Assembly: GCF_900176205.1 (NCBI RefSeq)
Contig: NZ_LT859959.1
Coordinates: 2,563,001 to 2,627,000, forward strand
From: Bradyrhizobium sp. ORS 285
GTDB lineage: Bacteria > Pseudomonadota > Alphaproteobacteria > Rhizobiales > Xanthobacteraceae
DNA length: 64,000 bases
Direction: 5' to 3'
Made by a program: the position numbers and the translations under genes
The notes under the pieces: model-generated
Seen by the model: the letters and a program-made list of their open reading frames with translations, nothing else
What the model was told of the DNA's origin: nothing
Database searches by the model: none
Part shown: in pieces, positions 1-8,680 of the stretch
Numbering within the stretch: the stretch's first letter is position 1
Layout of the letters: each line of letters begins with the position of its first letter

Positions 1-1849
1 CAAGGTTGGCGCTGCCGGTGACCTGGGCGAGCGAGGCGGTGGCGGGGTTGACCTGCACCAGGTAGATCGCGCCTGACTGGAATGCGAGGTTGCCGGTGAT
101 GGCCATGGACGAGGCCGGGGTGCCGTTGCCGGGTGCGAACGAGCCCGAGACCGTCACATTGGCGCCGGTCACGGCGCCATCGCCGCTCAGCGAGCCGAAC
201 GTCTTGTTGAAGCCGTTGAGATCCAGCGTGGCGCCGGACAGCACGCTGAAGGTCGTGCTGGCGCCGAAAGCATTGGCCGTGCCGGCGCGCAGCGTTCCAC
301 CGATGACGTTGGTGGCGCCCGTGTAGGTGTTCGCGCCCGAGAGCAGCAGGATGCCGCCGCCGTCCTTGACCAAGGTGCCGGCTGACGCGCCGTTGGCGAT
401 GATGCCCTGGAGGGTCGTCGTGGTGGCGCTGGCAATGTTCAGCGTCGACAGCCCGGCGATCTTGAAGTCGCGGCCGTTGGCGAGTGTCGTTGTGCTGGTC
501 AGAGCGAGCTTGCCGCCGTCGGAGATGATCACGTCGTTGTTGACGTTGCCGAGATTGGCGGTCGTCGCCACCTGGAGCGTGCCGGCGGCGATGTTGATGT
601 TGCCGGTGAAATCATTGGTGGCGGAGAGCGTCAGCGTGCCCGTGCCGGTCTTGTTGAGCGCAGTCGTGACGCCGCCCGTGGTCAGGCCGGTGCCGCTGAT
701 CGTGTTGGCGTAGGTGACCGCGCCGCTGGAGACCCCGACATTGACCATGACGCCGTTGAGGTAGAGCGCCGCGCCCAGCCCCGTGCCGGCAGCGCCCGGT
801 GCGCCGTTGAAGTTGTTCGGGCCCTGTCCCGTACCCGCCGCGCCGCCGGTCCCCCCGGTGACAGTGGCGCCCGAGATCGGCGTATCGAGAATGGTCAGGG
901 TGCCGCCGGTGGCGACGTAGATCGCGCCACCCTGTGCCCCGCCGCCGGCCCCGCCGAAGCCGCCATCGGCGCCGGGCCCCTGGGAGCCGTTGTTGTTGGT
1001 GACACCATCGCCGCCAATGCCGCCGGCGCCGGCGCCGGCTCCACCGGCGCCGCCGGCGTTGTTCGGGGTGTAGGTGGTGCTGTTGAGCGTGCCGGAGCCG
1101 CCGCCGCCGCCGCCGCCCGCGCCCGCCGTACCTGCTGTTCCCGACGTGCCCTGCGTGCCGGTGTTGCCGCCGCTGCCGCCTGCACCGCCGCCGCCGATGG
1201 CACCGCCGTTGTTCATGGCGCCGCCGGCGCCGCCATTACCGCCAGTGCCCGACGACGAGACGTTTTGCGCCACACCGCCGGCGCCACCGGCGCCGCCGGT
1301 GGCGCTATTGCCGGTGAACGTGACCGAGGCAAGCGTGACATTGGCGCCGCTGCCGACGAACAAACCGCCGCCGGCACCAAGGCCGCCGCCGCCGCCGCCG
1401 CCGGAGCCGTACGACAGACCGGCGCTCAGATAGCCGGGTTGTCCAGCTCCGCCTGCGCCGCCGATGGCCGCGGTGTTGGTGATCGCCAAATGCGAGATGT
1501 TGACGGTCGGCGCGTTGGCGCCGCTGACCTGAATGCCCTGAAAGGACGCGGAGCCGTCGATGGTCTGGCCGTTACCGGTGATGTTCACCGTGACGTTGCC
1601 GTTCGCGGCCTGCAGTTGCGCCAGCGAACTCGACAGCGTGAAGCCGCTGATGATGTTGATGCTGACGGTGGAGTTGGCGCCGGCGCCTGCAACGGCTGCG
1701 ACGGCCGTATTCCAGTCGGCCTGGTTGGCGACGTCGATCGCCAGAGCCTGCGTGCTGAGCATGGTGCCGGCCAGGAGGAGCGACATGGCCAGCCAGCGCC
1801 GCGGCGTTGCCTTGCGGGCAGCAAAAGGCGTTCTCGCAAAGCAAGCCAT
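1..1849 (-). CDS. Autotransporter/adhesin passenger region, N-terminal part (runs off left edge)
   Basis: An open frame runs leftward from ATG at 1849 to the window edge, about 616 codons, with no stop. GGGGA lies just upstream of the ATG. Residues 1-36 form a long signal peptide (Arg-rich start, hydrophobic core, likely cleavage after TQALA). The mature part is rich in Gly, Ala, Thr and Asn. Residues about 120-300 are extremely Gly/Ala-rich (GGAGGAG-type tracts); beyond that come short beta-strand repeats such as GTLTLSATN and LLLSGANTYTG, the autotransporter-associated beta-strand pattern. The family is secreted or surface-exposed through a C-terminal beta-barrel, which would lie outside the window. 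The exact adhesin class cannot be told from this part. The opposite-strand frames at 327-713 and 1074-1433 are shadows of this gene. Confidence 0.85.
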   Translation of the reverse strand, partial: MACFARTPFAARKATPRRWLAMSLLLAGTMLSTQALAIDVANQADWNTAVAAVAGAGANSTVSINIISGFTLSSSLAQLQAANGNVTVNITGNGQTIDGSASFQGIQVSGANAPTVNISHLAITNTAAIGGAGGAGQPGYLSAGLSYGSGGGGGGGLGAGGGLFVGSGANVTLASVTFTGNSATGGAGGAGGVAQNVSSSGTGGNGGAGGAMNNGGAIGGGGAGGSGGNTGTQGTSGTAGTAGAGGGGGGGSGTLNSTTYTPNNAGGAGGAGAGAGGIGGDGVTNNNGSQGPGADGGFGGAGGGAQGGAIYVATGGTLTILDTPISGATVTGGTGGAAGTGQGPNNFNGAPGAAGTGLGAALYLNGVMVNVGVSSGAVTYANTISGTGLTTGGVTTALNKTGTGTLTLSATNDFTGNINIAAGTLQVATTANLGNVNNDVIISDGGKLALTSTTTLANGRDFKIAGLSTLNIASATTTTLQGIIANGASAGTLVKDGGGILLLSGANTYTGATNVIGGTLRAGTANAFGASTTFSVLSGATLDLNGFNKTFGSLSGDGAVTGANVTVSGSFAPGNGTPASSMAITGNLAFQSGAIYLVQVNPATASLAQVTGSANL

Positions 1850-2173
1850 TTGATTCCCCAGCAATGAAGACGAAGTCAGATCCGAACTGTTGTCGGCATC
1901 AAATAATTCACGCGAAACGTGTAGGCGCCGAGATGAAATGTTGGGAGATGCTTTGTCAAGAACAGCAAAGACACACTGTCCCGCCAATGCTTTTCATCGG
2001 TATCGAGCCACCGGATGAGAGCCGATCTGTGGACCTGCAGGTCGTGTTAGCCCGCGTCAGTGGACGTTACGGAGCATAGCGCGTCACCACGGCCATCGGC
2101 TCGCTTAGGCGATTCCTCTTGCGGGATCGTCGGATCGGCGATTGGGAATCGCCGATCGCCGTACGAAGTGGAT
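1850..2173. other. Intergenic region without a recognised gene
   Basis: This stretch separates the adhesin start from the 3' end of the methyltransferase gene. It must hold the adhesin promoter, but I see no clear -35/-10 pair. A short inverted repeat around 2130-2157 (ATCGGCGATT then GGG then AATCGCCGAT) lies just after the end of the minus-strand gene at 2174. It has no T tract, so it is at best a weak or rho-assisted terminator. Confidence 0.5.
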
Positions 2174-3196
2174 CTATGCGAACCGCTGCCGCGCCAGCTT
2201 GGCGCCGGTGCCGAGCGCCATTAGCTTCGCCTCCGCGACCTCGCGCCGCATCGGCGCCATGCCGCAATTGGTGGTGGCGATGATGTTCTCTTTCGGCACC
2301 ACCTTCATGACGTCCTCTAGCGTCTTGCAGACGTCCTCGGCGGTCTCGATCTCGTCGCTGGCGACGTCGATCACGCCGGCCTGCACGATCTTGTTCTTGA
2401 GCAGCCCGAGCAGCTCGATCGGCACTTTCGAATTGCGGCACTCGACAGCAACCTGCTGAATGCTGCTGGCGTCGATGACCGGGAAGGTCTCCTCGTATTG
2501 CCGCCACTCGCCGCCCAGCGTTTCCTTCCAGTCGGTGTTGGCCTTGATGCCGTAGCCGTAGCAGATGTGGACGGCGGTCGGGCAGGTCAGGCCCTCGGCG
2601 GCGCGCTCCAGCGCCTTGATGCCCCAGTCGCGCACCTCGTCCATGTAGACGTTGAAGGCGGGCTCGTCGAACTGGATCATGTCGATGCCGTCGTCGTGCA
2701 GCGCCTTGGCCTCCTGGTTCAACAACTCGGCAAAGGCGAACGCCATCTTGACGCGGTCGCCATAGTAGTTGTCGGCGATGGTGTCGATGATCGTCATCGG
2801 CCCGGGCAGGGTGAACTTCACGGCGCGTGTGGTGTGCGTACGCGCGATCCGCGCCTCGTCGCCATGGACGCGGCCCTTCAGCGACAGCGGTGCCACGACC
2901 TGCGGCACCATCGCCTTGTAGCGGTCCTTGCGGATGCCCATCTCGACCTTGTGCGCGAAGTCGATGCCCTCGACACGCTCCAGGAAGCCGTGCACGAAAT
3001 GCTGCCGCGACTGTTCGCCCTCGGTGAGGATGTCGATACCGGAATCCTCTTGCAGCTTCAGCGCCAGGATGGTCGCATCGCGCTTGGCGCGCGCGAGCTC
3101 GTCGCCCTTGGACTTCCACGGCGCCCACAGCACGTTCGGCTCGGCCAGCCATTCCGGCTTCGGCAGTGAGCCTGCGATGGTCGATGGAAACAGCAT
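2174..3196 (-). CDS. Core MetE-like cobalamin-independent methionine synthase family protein
   Basis: The 340-residue protein matches only the C-terminal catalytic barrel of MetE, which is about 750 residues in E. coli. Visible signatures are SLPKPEWL near the N-terminus, FDEPAF, the zinc-site HICYG, the Glu-containing segment VECRNSKVPIELLG and TTNCGM near the C-terminus. These correspond to the His-Cys-Glu-Cys zinc site that activates homocysteine thiolate. Start at MLFPST is chosen because the further upstream codons look non-coding. Small core-MetE proteins are known to use methyl donors other than polyglutamyl methylfolate, so the donor is open. No DUF1852 (MesX) partner is adjacent. It could act in methionine synthesis or in another thiol methyl transfer. 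Confidence 0.8.
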   Translation of the reverse strand: MLFPSTIAGSLPKPEWLAEPNVLWAPWKSKGDELARAKRDATILALKLQEDSGIDILTEGEQSRQHFVHGFLERVEGIDFAHKVEMGIRKDRYKAMVPQVVAPLSLKGRVHGDEARIARTHTTRAVKFTLPGPMTIIDTIADNYYGDRVKMAFAFAELLNQEAKALHDDGIDMIQFDEPAFNVYMDEVRDWGIKALERAAEGLTCPTAVHICYGYGIKANTDWKETLGGEWRQYEETFPVIDASSIQQVAVECRNSKVPIELLGLLKNKIVQAGVIDVASDEIETAEDVCKTLEDVMKVVPKENIIATTNCGMAPMRREVAEAKLMALGTGAKLARQRFA

Positions 3197-3345
3197 GGTC
3201 GTACTCTCCGGCTGAGGGGCGGTCAGGCTTGAGCGCCTGTCTGCCATGGCTTAACTGCCAGGTACAGAAAGAACCAAGGCCGGCGCGCGTTCCGCAGCGC
3301 GGCATAATGGTCCGGAACGGTCATTGGGGAAGGACACGGAGAGGC

Positions 3346-4050
3346 ATGATCGACCTCCATTACGCGCCGACGCCGAACGGCTGGAAGATCTCGATCATGC
3401 TCGAGGAACTCGGGCTGCCTTATACGGTCATTCCCGTCGACATCCGGGCCGGCGACCAGTTCAAGCCGGAGTTCCTGGCGATCAGCCCGAACAACCGGAT
3501 CCCTGCGATCGTCGACCATGCGCCGGCCGATGGCGGCGAGCCATTCCCGGTGTTCGAGACCGGTGCCATCCTGATCTATCTCGCCGACAAGACCGGGCGC
3601 TTTCTGCCGCAGGAGATGCGGGCGCGCTCGCGCGTCATCCAATGGGTGATGTGGCAGATGGCCGGGCTCGGGCCGATGATGGGGCAGCATGGTCATTTCG
3701 CGCTGTATGCGGCGGAGAAAGTCCCGTACGCGATCCAGCGATATCGCGACGAGGTCGCGCGGTTGTTTCACGTGCTCGACGTGCAGCTCGGCAAGACCGG
3801 CGCCTTTGTCGCCGGCGACGATTACACCATCGCCGACATCGCCTGTTTCCCCTGGATCATGACGCACAAGGCGCAAGGCTTTACGCTTGAGGACTATCCG
3901 AACATCAAGCGCTGGTACGCGACGTTGCGCGCGCGGCCGAAGCTGCAGGCGGGGCTTGCGATCGGCAAGTTCGTCAAGGAGCCGTTCAACGACGAGACCC
4001 GCCACGTCATGTTCGGTGCGCGGGCGAAAGAGATGACGGGAAGGTCGTGA
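3346..4050 (+). CDS. Glutathione S-transferase (YfcG/Ure2p-like)
   Basis: The 234-residue protein begins with a thioredoxin-fold N-domain (LHYAPTPNGWKISIMLEELGLPYTV, residues 3-28, split by the glutathione-site NGWK) and contains the cis-Pro region NNRIPAIVD and the ETGAILIYLADK helix. The C-terminal helical domain (about 95-215) carries the N-capping box motif YTIADIACFPW. This layout is that of Nu/YfcG-type transferases, which often have disulfide-bond reductase activity. ATG at 3346 is preceded by GGAGAGG. The upstream in-frame extension to 3166 overlaps the promoter of the divergent methyltransferase and is rejected. Confidence 0.85.
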   Translation: MIDLHYAPTPNGWKISIMLEELGLPYTVIPVDIRAGDQFKPEFLAISPNNRIPAIVDHAPADGGEPFPVFETGAILIYLADKTGRFLPQEMRARSRVIQWVMWQMAGLGPMMGQHGHFALYAAEKVPYAIQRYRDEVARLFHVLDVQLGKTGAFVAGDDYTIADIACFPWIMTHKAQGFTLEDYPNIKRWYATLRARPKLQAGLAIGKFVKEPFNDETRHVMFGARAKEMTGRS

Positions 4051-4104
4051 GTGAGTTGCGCGGCGTGGGGGCATGACGATCATCCATCGAGACCGTCCGT
4101 GTAA

Positions 4105-4204
4105 CCCCTGGATTGCTTCGTCGCTTCGCTCCTCGCAATGACGGAGAGAGTGGGGACCCCAGCTCTCTCCCCGTCATTGCGAGCGAAGCGAAGCAATCCA
4201 GGGG
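4105..4204. repeat. Palindromic dispersed repeat, family B (copy 1)
   Basis: Left arm CCCCTGGATTGCTTCG at 4105 is matched in inverse by CGAAGCAATCCAGGGG ending at 4204; the arms also share the CATTGCGAG...CTCGCAATG part. The centre carries a second small GAGAG/CTCTC stem. Diverged copies lie at about 13490-13575 and 61872-61950. It sits between two plus-strand genes. Confidence 0.8.
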
Positions 4205-4273
4205 CCGCACGAATAGTCTGAATGACGCGACGCTCTCGATGACGAACTCATAGAGAATTTGAGGTAACACACG

Positions 4274-4879
4274 ATGATCGAATTCTTCTTCGACTGCTCC
4301 AGCCCCTGGACCTATCTCGCCTTCCACAACATCCAGCCGCTCGCGAAGGAGTTCGGCGTCGACATCGTGTGGCGGCCGATCCTCGTCGGCGGCATCTTCA
4401 ACACCATCAATCCCAGCGTCTATGCACAGCGCGAGAAGCCGGTGCCGGCCAAGGCGGCCTACATGCTGAAGGACCTCGGCGACTGGTCGCGCTCGGCCGG
4501 GCTCAAGATCAAGATGCCGCCTTCGGTGTTTCCGGTGAACAGCGTCAAGGCCATGCGCGGCTGCATCTGGCTTGGGCAGGACATGGTGCCGTTCGCGCGG
4601 GCCGTGTTCGAGATCTACTGGGGCGAGGACCAGGACATCTCGCAGGATGCGGTTCTGACGGAGGTCTGCCGCCGCACGGGCATCGATGCCAAGGCGTTCT
4701 TCGACGGCATCGCGCAACAGGGCATCAAGGATCAGCTCCGCATCAATACCGAGGAGGTCGTGAAGCGCGGCGGCTTCGGTTCGCCGACGATCTTCGTCGA
4801 TTTCAACGACATGTATTTCGGCAATGACCGGCTGCCGCTGATCCGCGAGGCGCTGGCGCGCGCGAAGGGGCGCGCCTGA
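4274..4879 (+). CDS. 2-hydroxychromene-2-carboxylate isomerase-like DsbA-fold protein
   Basis: The 201-residue protein has the thioredoxin-like beta strand IEFFFDCSSPWTYLAF, where SPWTYLA matches the catalytic Ser region of kappa-class GST/HCCA isomerases. It ends with GSPTIFVDFNDMYFGNDRL, the cis-Pro loop and last strand typical of the family. NahD-type members isomerise 2-hydroxychromene-2-carboxylate with glutathione in naphthalene breakdown, but most relatives outside such operons have no known substrate. The stop codon overlaps the next gene by one base (TGATG), so the two are co-transcribed. Confidence 0.8.
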   Translation: MIEFFFDCSSPWTYLAFHNIQPLAKEFGVDIVWRPILVGGIFNTINPSVYAQREKPVPAKAAYMLKDLGDWSRSAGLKIKMPPSVFPVNSVKAMRGCIWLGQDMVPFARAVFEIYWGEDQDISQDAVLTEVCRRTGIDAKAFFDGIAQQGIKDQLRINTEEVVKRGGFGSPTIFVDFNDMYFGNDRLPLIREALARAKGRA

Positions 4880-5856
4880 TGCCGCGTGCGGTTGTCTGCC
4901 GCGAACTCGGTCCGCCGGAAAAATTGCGGCTCGAAGAGCTGCCGCCGCGAGCCCTGGGACAAGGCGAGGTGCGGGTGAAGATCCGCGCCGCCGGCATCAA
5001 CTTTCCGGATATTCTGATGGCGGCTGGCGAGTATCAACTCAAGCCGGAGCTGCCGTTCACGCCCGGCGTCGAGGCGGCGGGCGCCGTCATGGAGCTCGGG
5101 CCCGATGCCACCCGCTTTGCCGTCGGCGACCGCGTGATCGTGCGCATGCGCTTCGGCGCTTACGCCGAGGAGGCGGTGGTCGCGTCGAGTCAGCTCACGC
5201 CGTTGCCGACGCCCTTCGACTACGCAGAGGGCGCGACCTATCTGGCCGGGCACGGCACGGCGCATCACGCGCTGGTCGATCGCGGCCAGCTCAAGCCTGG
5301 CGAGACGCTGCTCGTGCATGGCGCCGGCGGCGGCGTTGGCCTTGCTGCGGTCGAGCTCGGCAAGCTGCTGGGTGCGACCGTGATCGCTGCTGCGTCCTCG
5401 GAGGAGAAGCTCGCGGTGGCCCGCGCGCGCGGCGCCGATCATCTCGTGCTGTACGCCCGCGAGCCGTTCCGCGATGCCGTCAAACGCATCACGAACGGCC
5501 GCGGCGTCGATGTCGTGTTCGATCCGGTCGGCGGCGAGGTGTTCGAGAACAGCGTTCGCTGCATCGCCTGGGGCGCGCGGCTCCTGGTGATCGGCTTCAC
5601 GGGCGGCATTGGACTGGCGCGCACCAATCTGATCCTGATGAAAGGCGCCAGCGTGCTCGGCGTCCGTGCCGGCGAGGCCGTGCGCAAGGATCCCGAACTG
5701 GGTGAACGGCGGATGGCCGCGCTGCTGGACCTTGCGGAGCAGGGCAAGCTGCGTCCCAACGTGTCACATCGCGTGCCGTTCGAGGACTATGCCGCAGCGA
5801 TGCGGCTGCTGATCGACCGCAAAGCCATCGGCCGGGTGGCGTTGGTGATGGAGTGA
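4879..5856 (+). CDS. NADPH:quinone oxidoreductase, zinc-less MDR family
   Basis: The 325-residue protein is a medium-chain reductase of quinone-reductase type. It has the GroES-like N-domain with GVEAAGAVMELGPDA and a Rossmann domain with VHGAGGGVGLAAVELGKLLGA (split as HGAGGGVG and a following helix), then FDPVGGEVFENS. The zinc-ligand Cys/His pattern of alcohol dehydrogenases is absent. It probably reduces quinones or enones with NADPH in the cytoplasm. ATG overlaps the preceding stop by one base, linking it to the isomerase-like gene and probably to a shared detoxification or catabolic role. Confidence 0.87.
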   Translation: MPRAVVCRELGPPEKLRLEELPPRALGQGEVRVKIRAAGINFPDILMAAGEYQLKPELPFTPGVEAAGAVMELGPDATRFAVGDRVIVRMRFGAYAEEAVVASSQLTPLPTPFDYAEGATYLAGHGTAHHALVDRGQLKPGETLLVHGAGGGVGLAAVELGKLLGATVIAAASSEEKLAVARARGADHLVLYAREPFRDAVKRITNGRGVDVVFDPVGGEVFENSVRCIAWGARLLVIGFTGGIGLARTNLILMKGASVLGVRAGEAVRKDPELGERRMAALLDLAEQGKLRPNVSHRVPFEDYAAAMRLLIDRKAIGRVALVME

Positions 5857-5875
5857 AGCAAGGCACCGCCACACT

Positions 5876-6026
5876 CCCCAATGTCGTCCCGGCCTTGAGC
5901 CGGGACCCATACCGCGTGATCCATCTTGTGGCACTCTGAACGTCGTTCTTCGCCTAACAAACCCCTGTGGTTATAGGTCCCGGATCGGCGTGCGCGTGAC
6001 GCGCGCTTGTCCGGGACGACAGAGGA
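5876..6026. repeat. Palindromic dispersed repeat, family C
   Basis: The segment contains CGTCCCGGCCTTGAGCCGGGACC near 5885-5908 (itself a hairpin) and an inverse partner GTCCGGGACGACAG near 6009-6023, with a GTGCGCGTGACGCGCGC hairpin between. It lies between convergent genes. A partial relative is at 52475-52515. Confidence 0.65.
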
Positions 6027-6052
6027 ATATGTCGCGCGAGCGCGGCCGGTAA

Positions 6053-6943
6053 CTACTTGTACTCCCGCTCGTCCCACCACGGGAAATAGTCCGGCATGTC
6101 GGCCGTCACCGTGTTCTTGAATTGCGCCGGTCGCTTTTCCAGGAATGACACCACGCCTTCCTTGACGTCATCGGAGCGTCCGCGTGCGTAGATGCCGCGG
6201 CTGTCGACCTTGTGCGCTTCCATCGGATCGTCGGCGCCCATCATGCGCCACATCATCTGGCGGATCAGCGCGACCGACACCGGCGCGGTCTTGTCGGCGA
6301 TCTCGCGCGCCAGCGCGCGCGCGGTCGGCAGCAGTTCATCCGGCGGCACCACCTTGCTGACGAGACGTCCGGCGAGCGCCTCCTGCGCCGGGAACACGCG
6401 GCCGGTGTAGCACCATTCCAGCGCCTGCGAGATGCCGACGATGCGCGGCAGGAACCAGCTCGACGCCGCCTCCGGCACGATGCCGCGCTGGGAGAACACG
6501 AAGCCGAACCGCGCCGCCTCTGACGCGATGCGGATGTCCATTGCGAGTTGCATCGTCACGCCGATGCCGACGGCAGGGCCGTTCACCGCGGCGATGACCG
6601 GCTTGAGCGACTTGAAGATGCGCAGCGTCACCTGGCCGCCCCCGTCTCGCACCTGCGGATCGGAGTAATCGACGCGGCCATCGGCATGCCGCTTTACCGG
6701 CCCGCGCTTGGCATCGCGGTCGAACGTGTCGGCGCCCGAGGAGAGATCCGCGCCCGCGCAGAACGCGCGGCCCGATCCGGTGACGATGATCGCCCTGACG
6801 CCATCATCCTTGTCAGCGCGATCGAAGGCGTCGATCAACTCTTCCATCATCGTGCCGGTGAAGGCGTTGAGCTTCTCCGGCCGGTTCAACGTGATGGTGA
6901 GGATCTTGTCGGCGACGTCGTAGAGGATGGTCTGATAGGTCAT
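6053..6943 (-). CDS. Enoyl-CoA hydratase/isomerase (crotonase) family protein
   Basis: The 296-residue protein has the crotonase fold with ITLNRPEKLNAF at the N-terminus, the oxyanion loop GRAFCAGADLSSG, NGPAVGIGVTMQLAMD and the catalytic helix segment GIVPEAASSWFLPRIVG. Family members hydrate or isomerise acyl-CoA thioesters in fatty-acid or aromatic acid degradation. Start at MTYQTILYD is chosen because GGAAAC sits upstream and the longer frame runs through a dispersed repeat. It is the last gene of the minus-strand run that begins with the ABC permeases, but a 249-bp repeat-bearing gap separates it from the amidase, so co-transcription is uncertain. Confidence 0.87.
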   Translation of the reverse strand: MTYQTILYDVADKILTITLNRPEKLNAFTGTMMEELIDAFDRADKDDGVRAIIVTGSGRAFCAGADLSSGADTFDRDAKRGPVKRHADGRVDYSDPQVRDGGGQVTLRIFKSLKPVIAAVNGPAVGIGVTMQLAMDIRIASEAARFGFVFSQRGIVPEAASSWFLPRIVGISQALEWCYTGRVFPAQEALAGRLVSKVVPPDELLPTARALAREIADKTAPVSVALIRQMMWRMMGADDPMEAHKVDSRGIYARGRSDDVKEGVVSFLEKRPAQFKNTVTADMPDYFPWWDEREYK

Positions 6944-7048
6944 GAGAGTTTCCTGATGTGTTGTTGTTCTCATTGTTAGAAACGTCATTCCTCGTCGATG
7001 CGCAAGCATCGAACCGCGCCATGCAGCAAGGAGAGCGGCGGGTATTCC

Positions 7049-7185
7049 GTAGGGTGGGCAAAGGCGCCGGGCGCAACGCGCGCGGCGACGTGCCCACCGT
7101 CTCCACGGATGGTGCGGCGGTGGGCACGCGCCATCAAGAGCGGTGCGCGTCGATGGCGCGGTGGGCGCGCCTTTGCCCACCCTAC
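7049..7185. repeat. Nested inverted repeat, family A (copy 1)
   Basis: The outer arms are GTAGGGTGGGCAAAG and CTTTGCCCACCCTAC; inner arms include GTGCCCACC and GGTGGGCAC. It fills most of the gap between the crotonase and amidase genes. Confidence 0.85.
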
Positions 7186-7192
7186 AGTCCGG

Positions 7193-8614
7193 TCACTTGG
7201 CCGGCGGCATCGGCCACGGGCGCTGCTCGCCGCGCAGTCCCTCGAACGTCTTCGCCATGCCGAGCACGCCGACATCGTCGAAGCGGCGGCCGACGATTTG
7301 GAGGCCGATCGGGAAGCCGTCGGAATCATAGCCGGCGTTGACTGATATCGCCGGGTTCTCCGACATGTTCCACGGCACGGTGTAGGTGATGTGCTCGAAC
7401 GGCTTCTCGGGATCGTTGACCGGCGAGGCGAACTCTGCCGGGAATTTCACGCCCGGCGAGACCGGCGAGATGATGTAGTCGAATTCGGTGAACAGTTTTG
7501 CCGCCGCGGCGCGCAGCGCCATCGTGACATTGAATCCACGAACCACTTCCACGCCCGACAGCGCCGCGCCGCGCTCCGCCCATTGCAGGATGTAGGGCAG
7601 GGTTTTCGCGCGCACTTCAGGCGCGAGCCGGACGAGATCGTCCCACAGCCGCGCGCGCCAAAAATTGTCGAGGCCGTCGAGCATCTCGCGGGTGAGAAAG
7701 CCTTTCGTCTCGGTCACGACAGCACCGGCCTCCTCGAAAGCCTTGGCGGCTGCCAGCGTCGTCGCGCGCACCGGCTCCTCCAGCGCCTGGCCGACGCCGC
7801 CGAGATCGAGCATCAGGCCGATGCGCAGCTTGCGCACCGGTTTCTCCGCGATCTTCCAGTGCAGGTCCGACGGCGGCAGGGCGGTGCCGTCGCGGCGGTC
7901 CGGCTTCGACAGCACGCTCATCATCAGCGCGGCATCGTCGACGATGCGCGTCATGGGGCCGGCGACACGGCCGACATAGGGCGGGTCGATCGGCACGCGA
8001 CCGAAGCTCGGCTTGAGGCCAACCAGGCCGCACCACGACGCTGGCAGCCGGATCGAGCCGCCGATATCGGTGCCGACATGCAGCGGGCCATAGCCGGCAG
8101 CCGCCGCGGCGCCCGCACCGGCGCTGGAGCCGCCGGGGTTCATGCGCAGATCCCAGGGATTGCGCGTCAAAGGATGAAAGCTCGACAGGCCCGACGACAG
8201 CATGCCGTAGTCCGGCATGGTGGTCTTGGCGAAGATGATCGCGCCGGCCTCGCGCAGCCGCGCCACCGGTGGCGCATCGGCGGCGAGAGGCGCGCGCGTG
8301 ACGCTGGCCGCGCCGAGCGGCATCGGCTGGCCCTTGGTGGCGATATTGTCCTTCACGGTCGCAGGCACGCCGTCGAGCACGCCGGCCGGCTCGTCATTGG
8401 CCCAGCGGTCTGTCGACGCCTTCGCTGCGGCGCGCGCCGCGTCGACGTCGAGCAGATAGAGGGCCTTGATCTCGGGCTCCCACGCCGCGACATGCGCCAG
8501 CACATCGTCCATCACCTCGGATGGCGAGAACTGGCGCGCGCGGTAGCCGGCGATCAGGTCGACGGCTGAGAGATCGTGCAGCGAGGTGACGTCGTCCGAA
8601 ACAGGCTTGTGCAT
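7193..8614 (-). CDS. Amidase (amidase-signature family)
   Basis: The 473-residue protein has the Ser-cisSer-Lys triad motifs of the amidase-signature family: VPATVKDNIATKG carries the Lys, GGSSAGAGAAAAAGYGP is the signature with the cis-Ser, and GTDIGGSIRLPAS carries the nucleophile Ser. The family hydrolyses carboxamides and aryl or peptide amides. It is not GatA: no gatB/gatC lies nearby and the context is a peptide uptake cluster. It follows the M20 amidohydrolase by 66 bp on the same strand, suggesting one operon. The substrate is unknown. Confidence 0.88.
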   Translation of the reverse strand: MHKPVSDDVTSLHDLSAVDLIAGYRARQFSPSEVMDDVLAHVAAWEPEIKALYLLDVDAARAAAKASTDRWANDEPAGVLDGVPATVKDNIATKGQPMPLGAASVTRAPLAADAPPVARLREAGAIIFAKTTMPDYGMLSSGLSSFHPLTRNPWDLRMNPGGSSAGAGAAAAAGYGPLHVGTDIGGSIRLPASWCGLVGLKPSFGRVPIDPPYVGRVAGPMTRIVDDAALMMSVLSKPDRRDGTALPPSDLHWKIAEKPVRKLRIGLMLDLGGVGQALEEPVRATTLAAAKAFEEAGAVVTETKGFLTREMLDGLDNFWRARLWDDLVRLAPEVRAKTLPYILQWAERGAALSGVEVVRGFNVTMALRAAAAKLFTEFDYIISPVSPGVKFPAEFASPVNDPEKPFEHITYTVPWNMSENPAISVNAGYDSDGFPIGLQIVGRRFDDVGVLGMAKTFEGLRGEQRPWPMPPAK

Positions 8615-8680
8615 GCTGGTCCTCCGTCACCGAACTTCGTCGTTATTGCTGCCCCGCTCATTGACCCATGTCAGGCGGCG

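Noticed and set aside
3166-3345. Upstream extension of the first glutathione transferase frame
   Set aside because: It overlaps the divergent methyltransferase start and lacks the family N-terminus; the ATG at 3346 has a good ribosome site.
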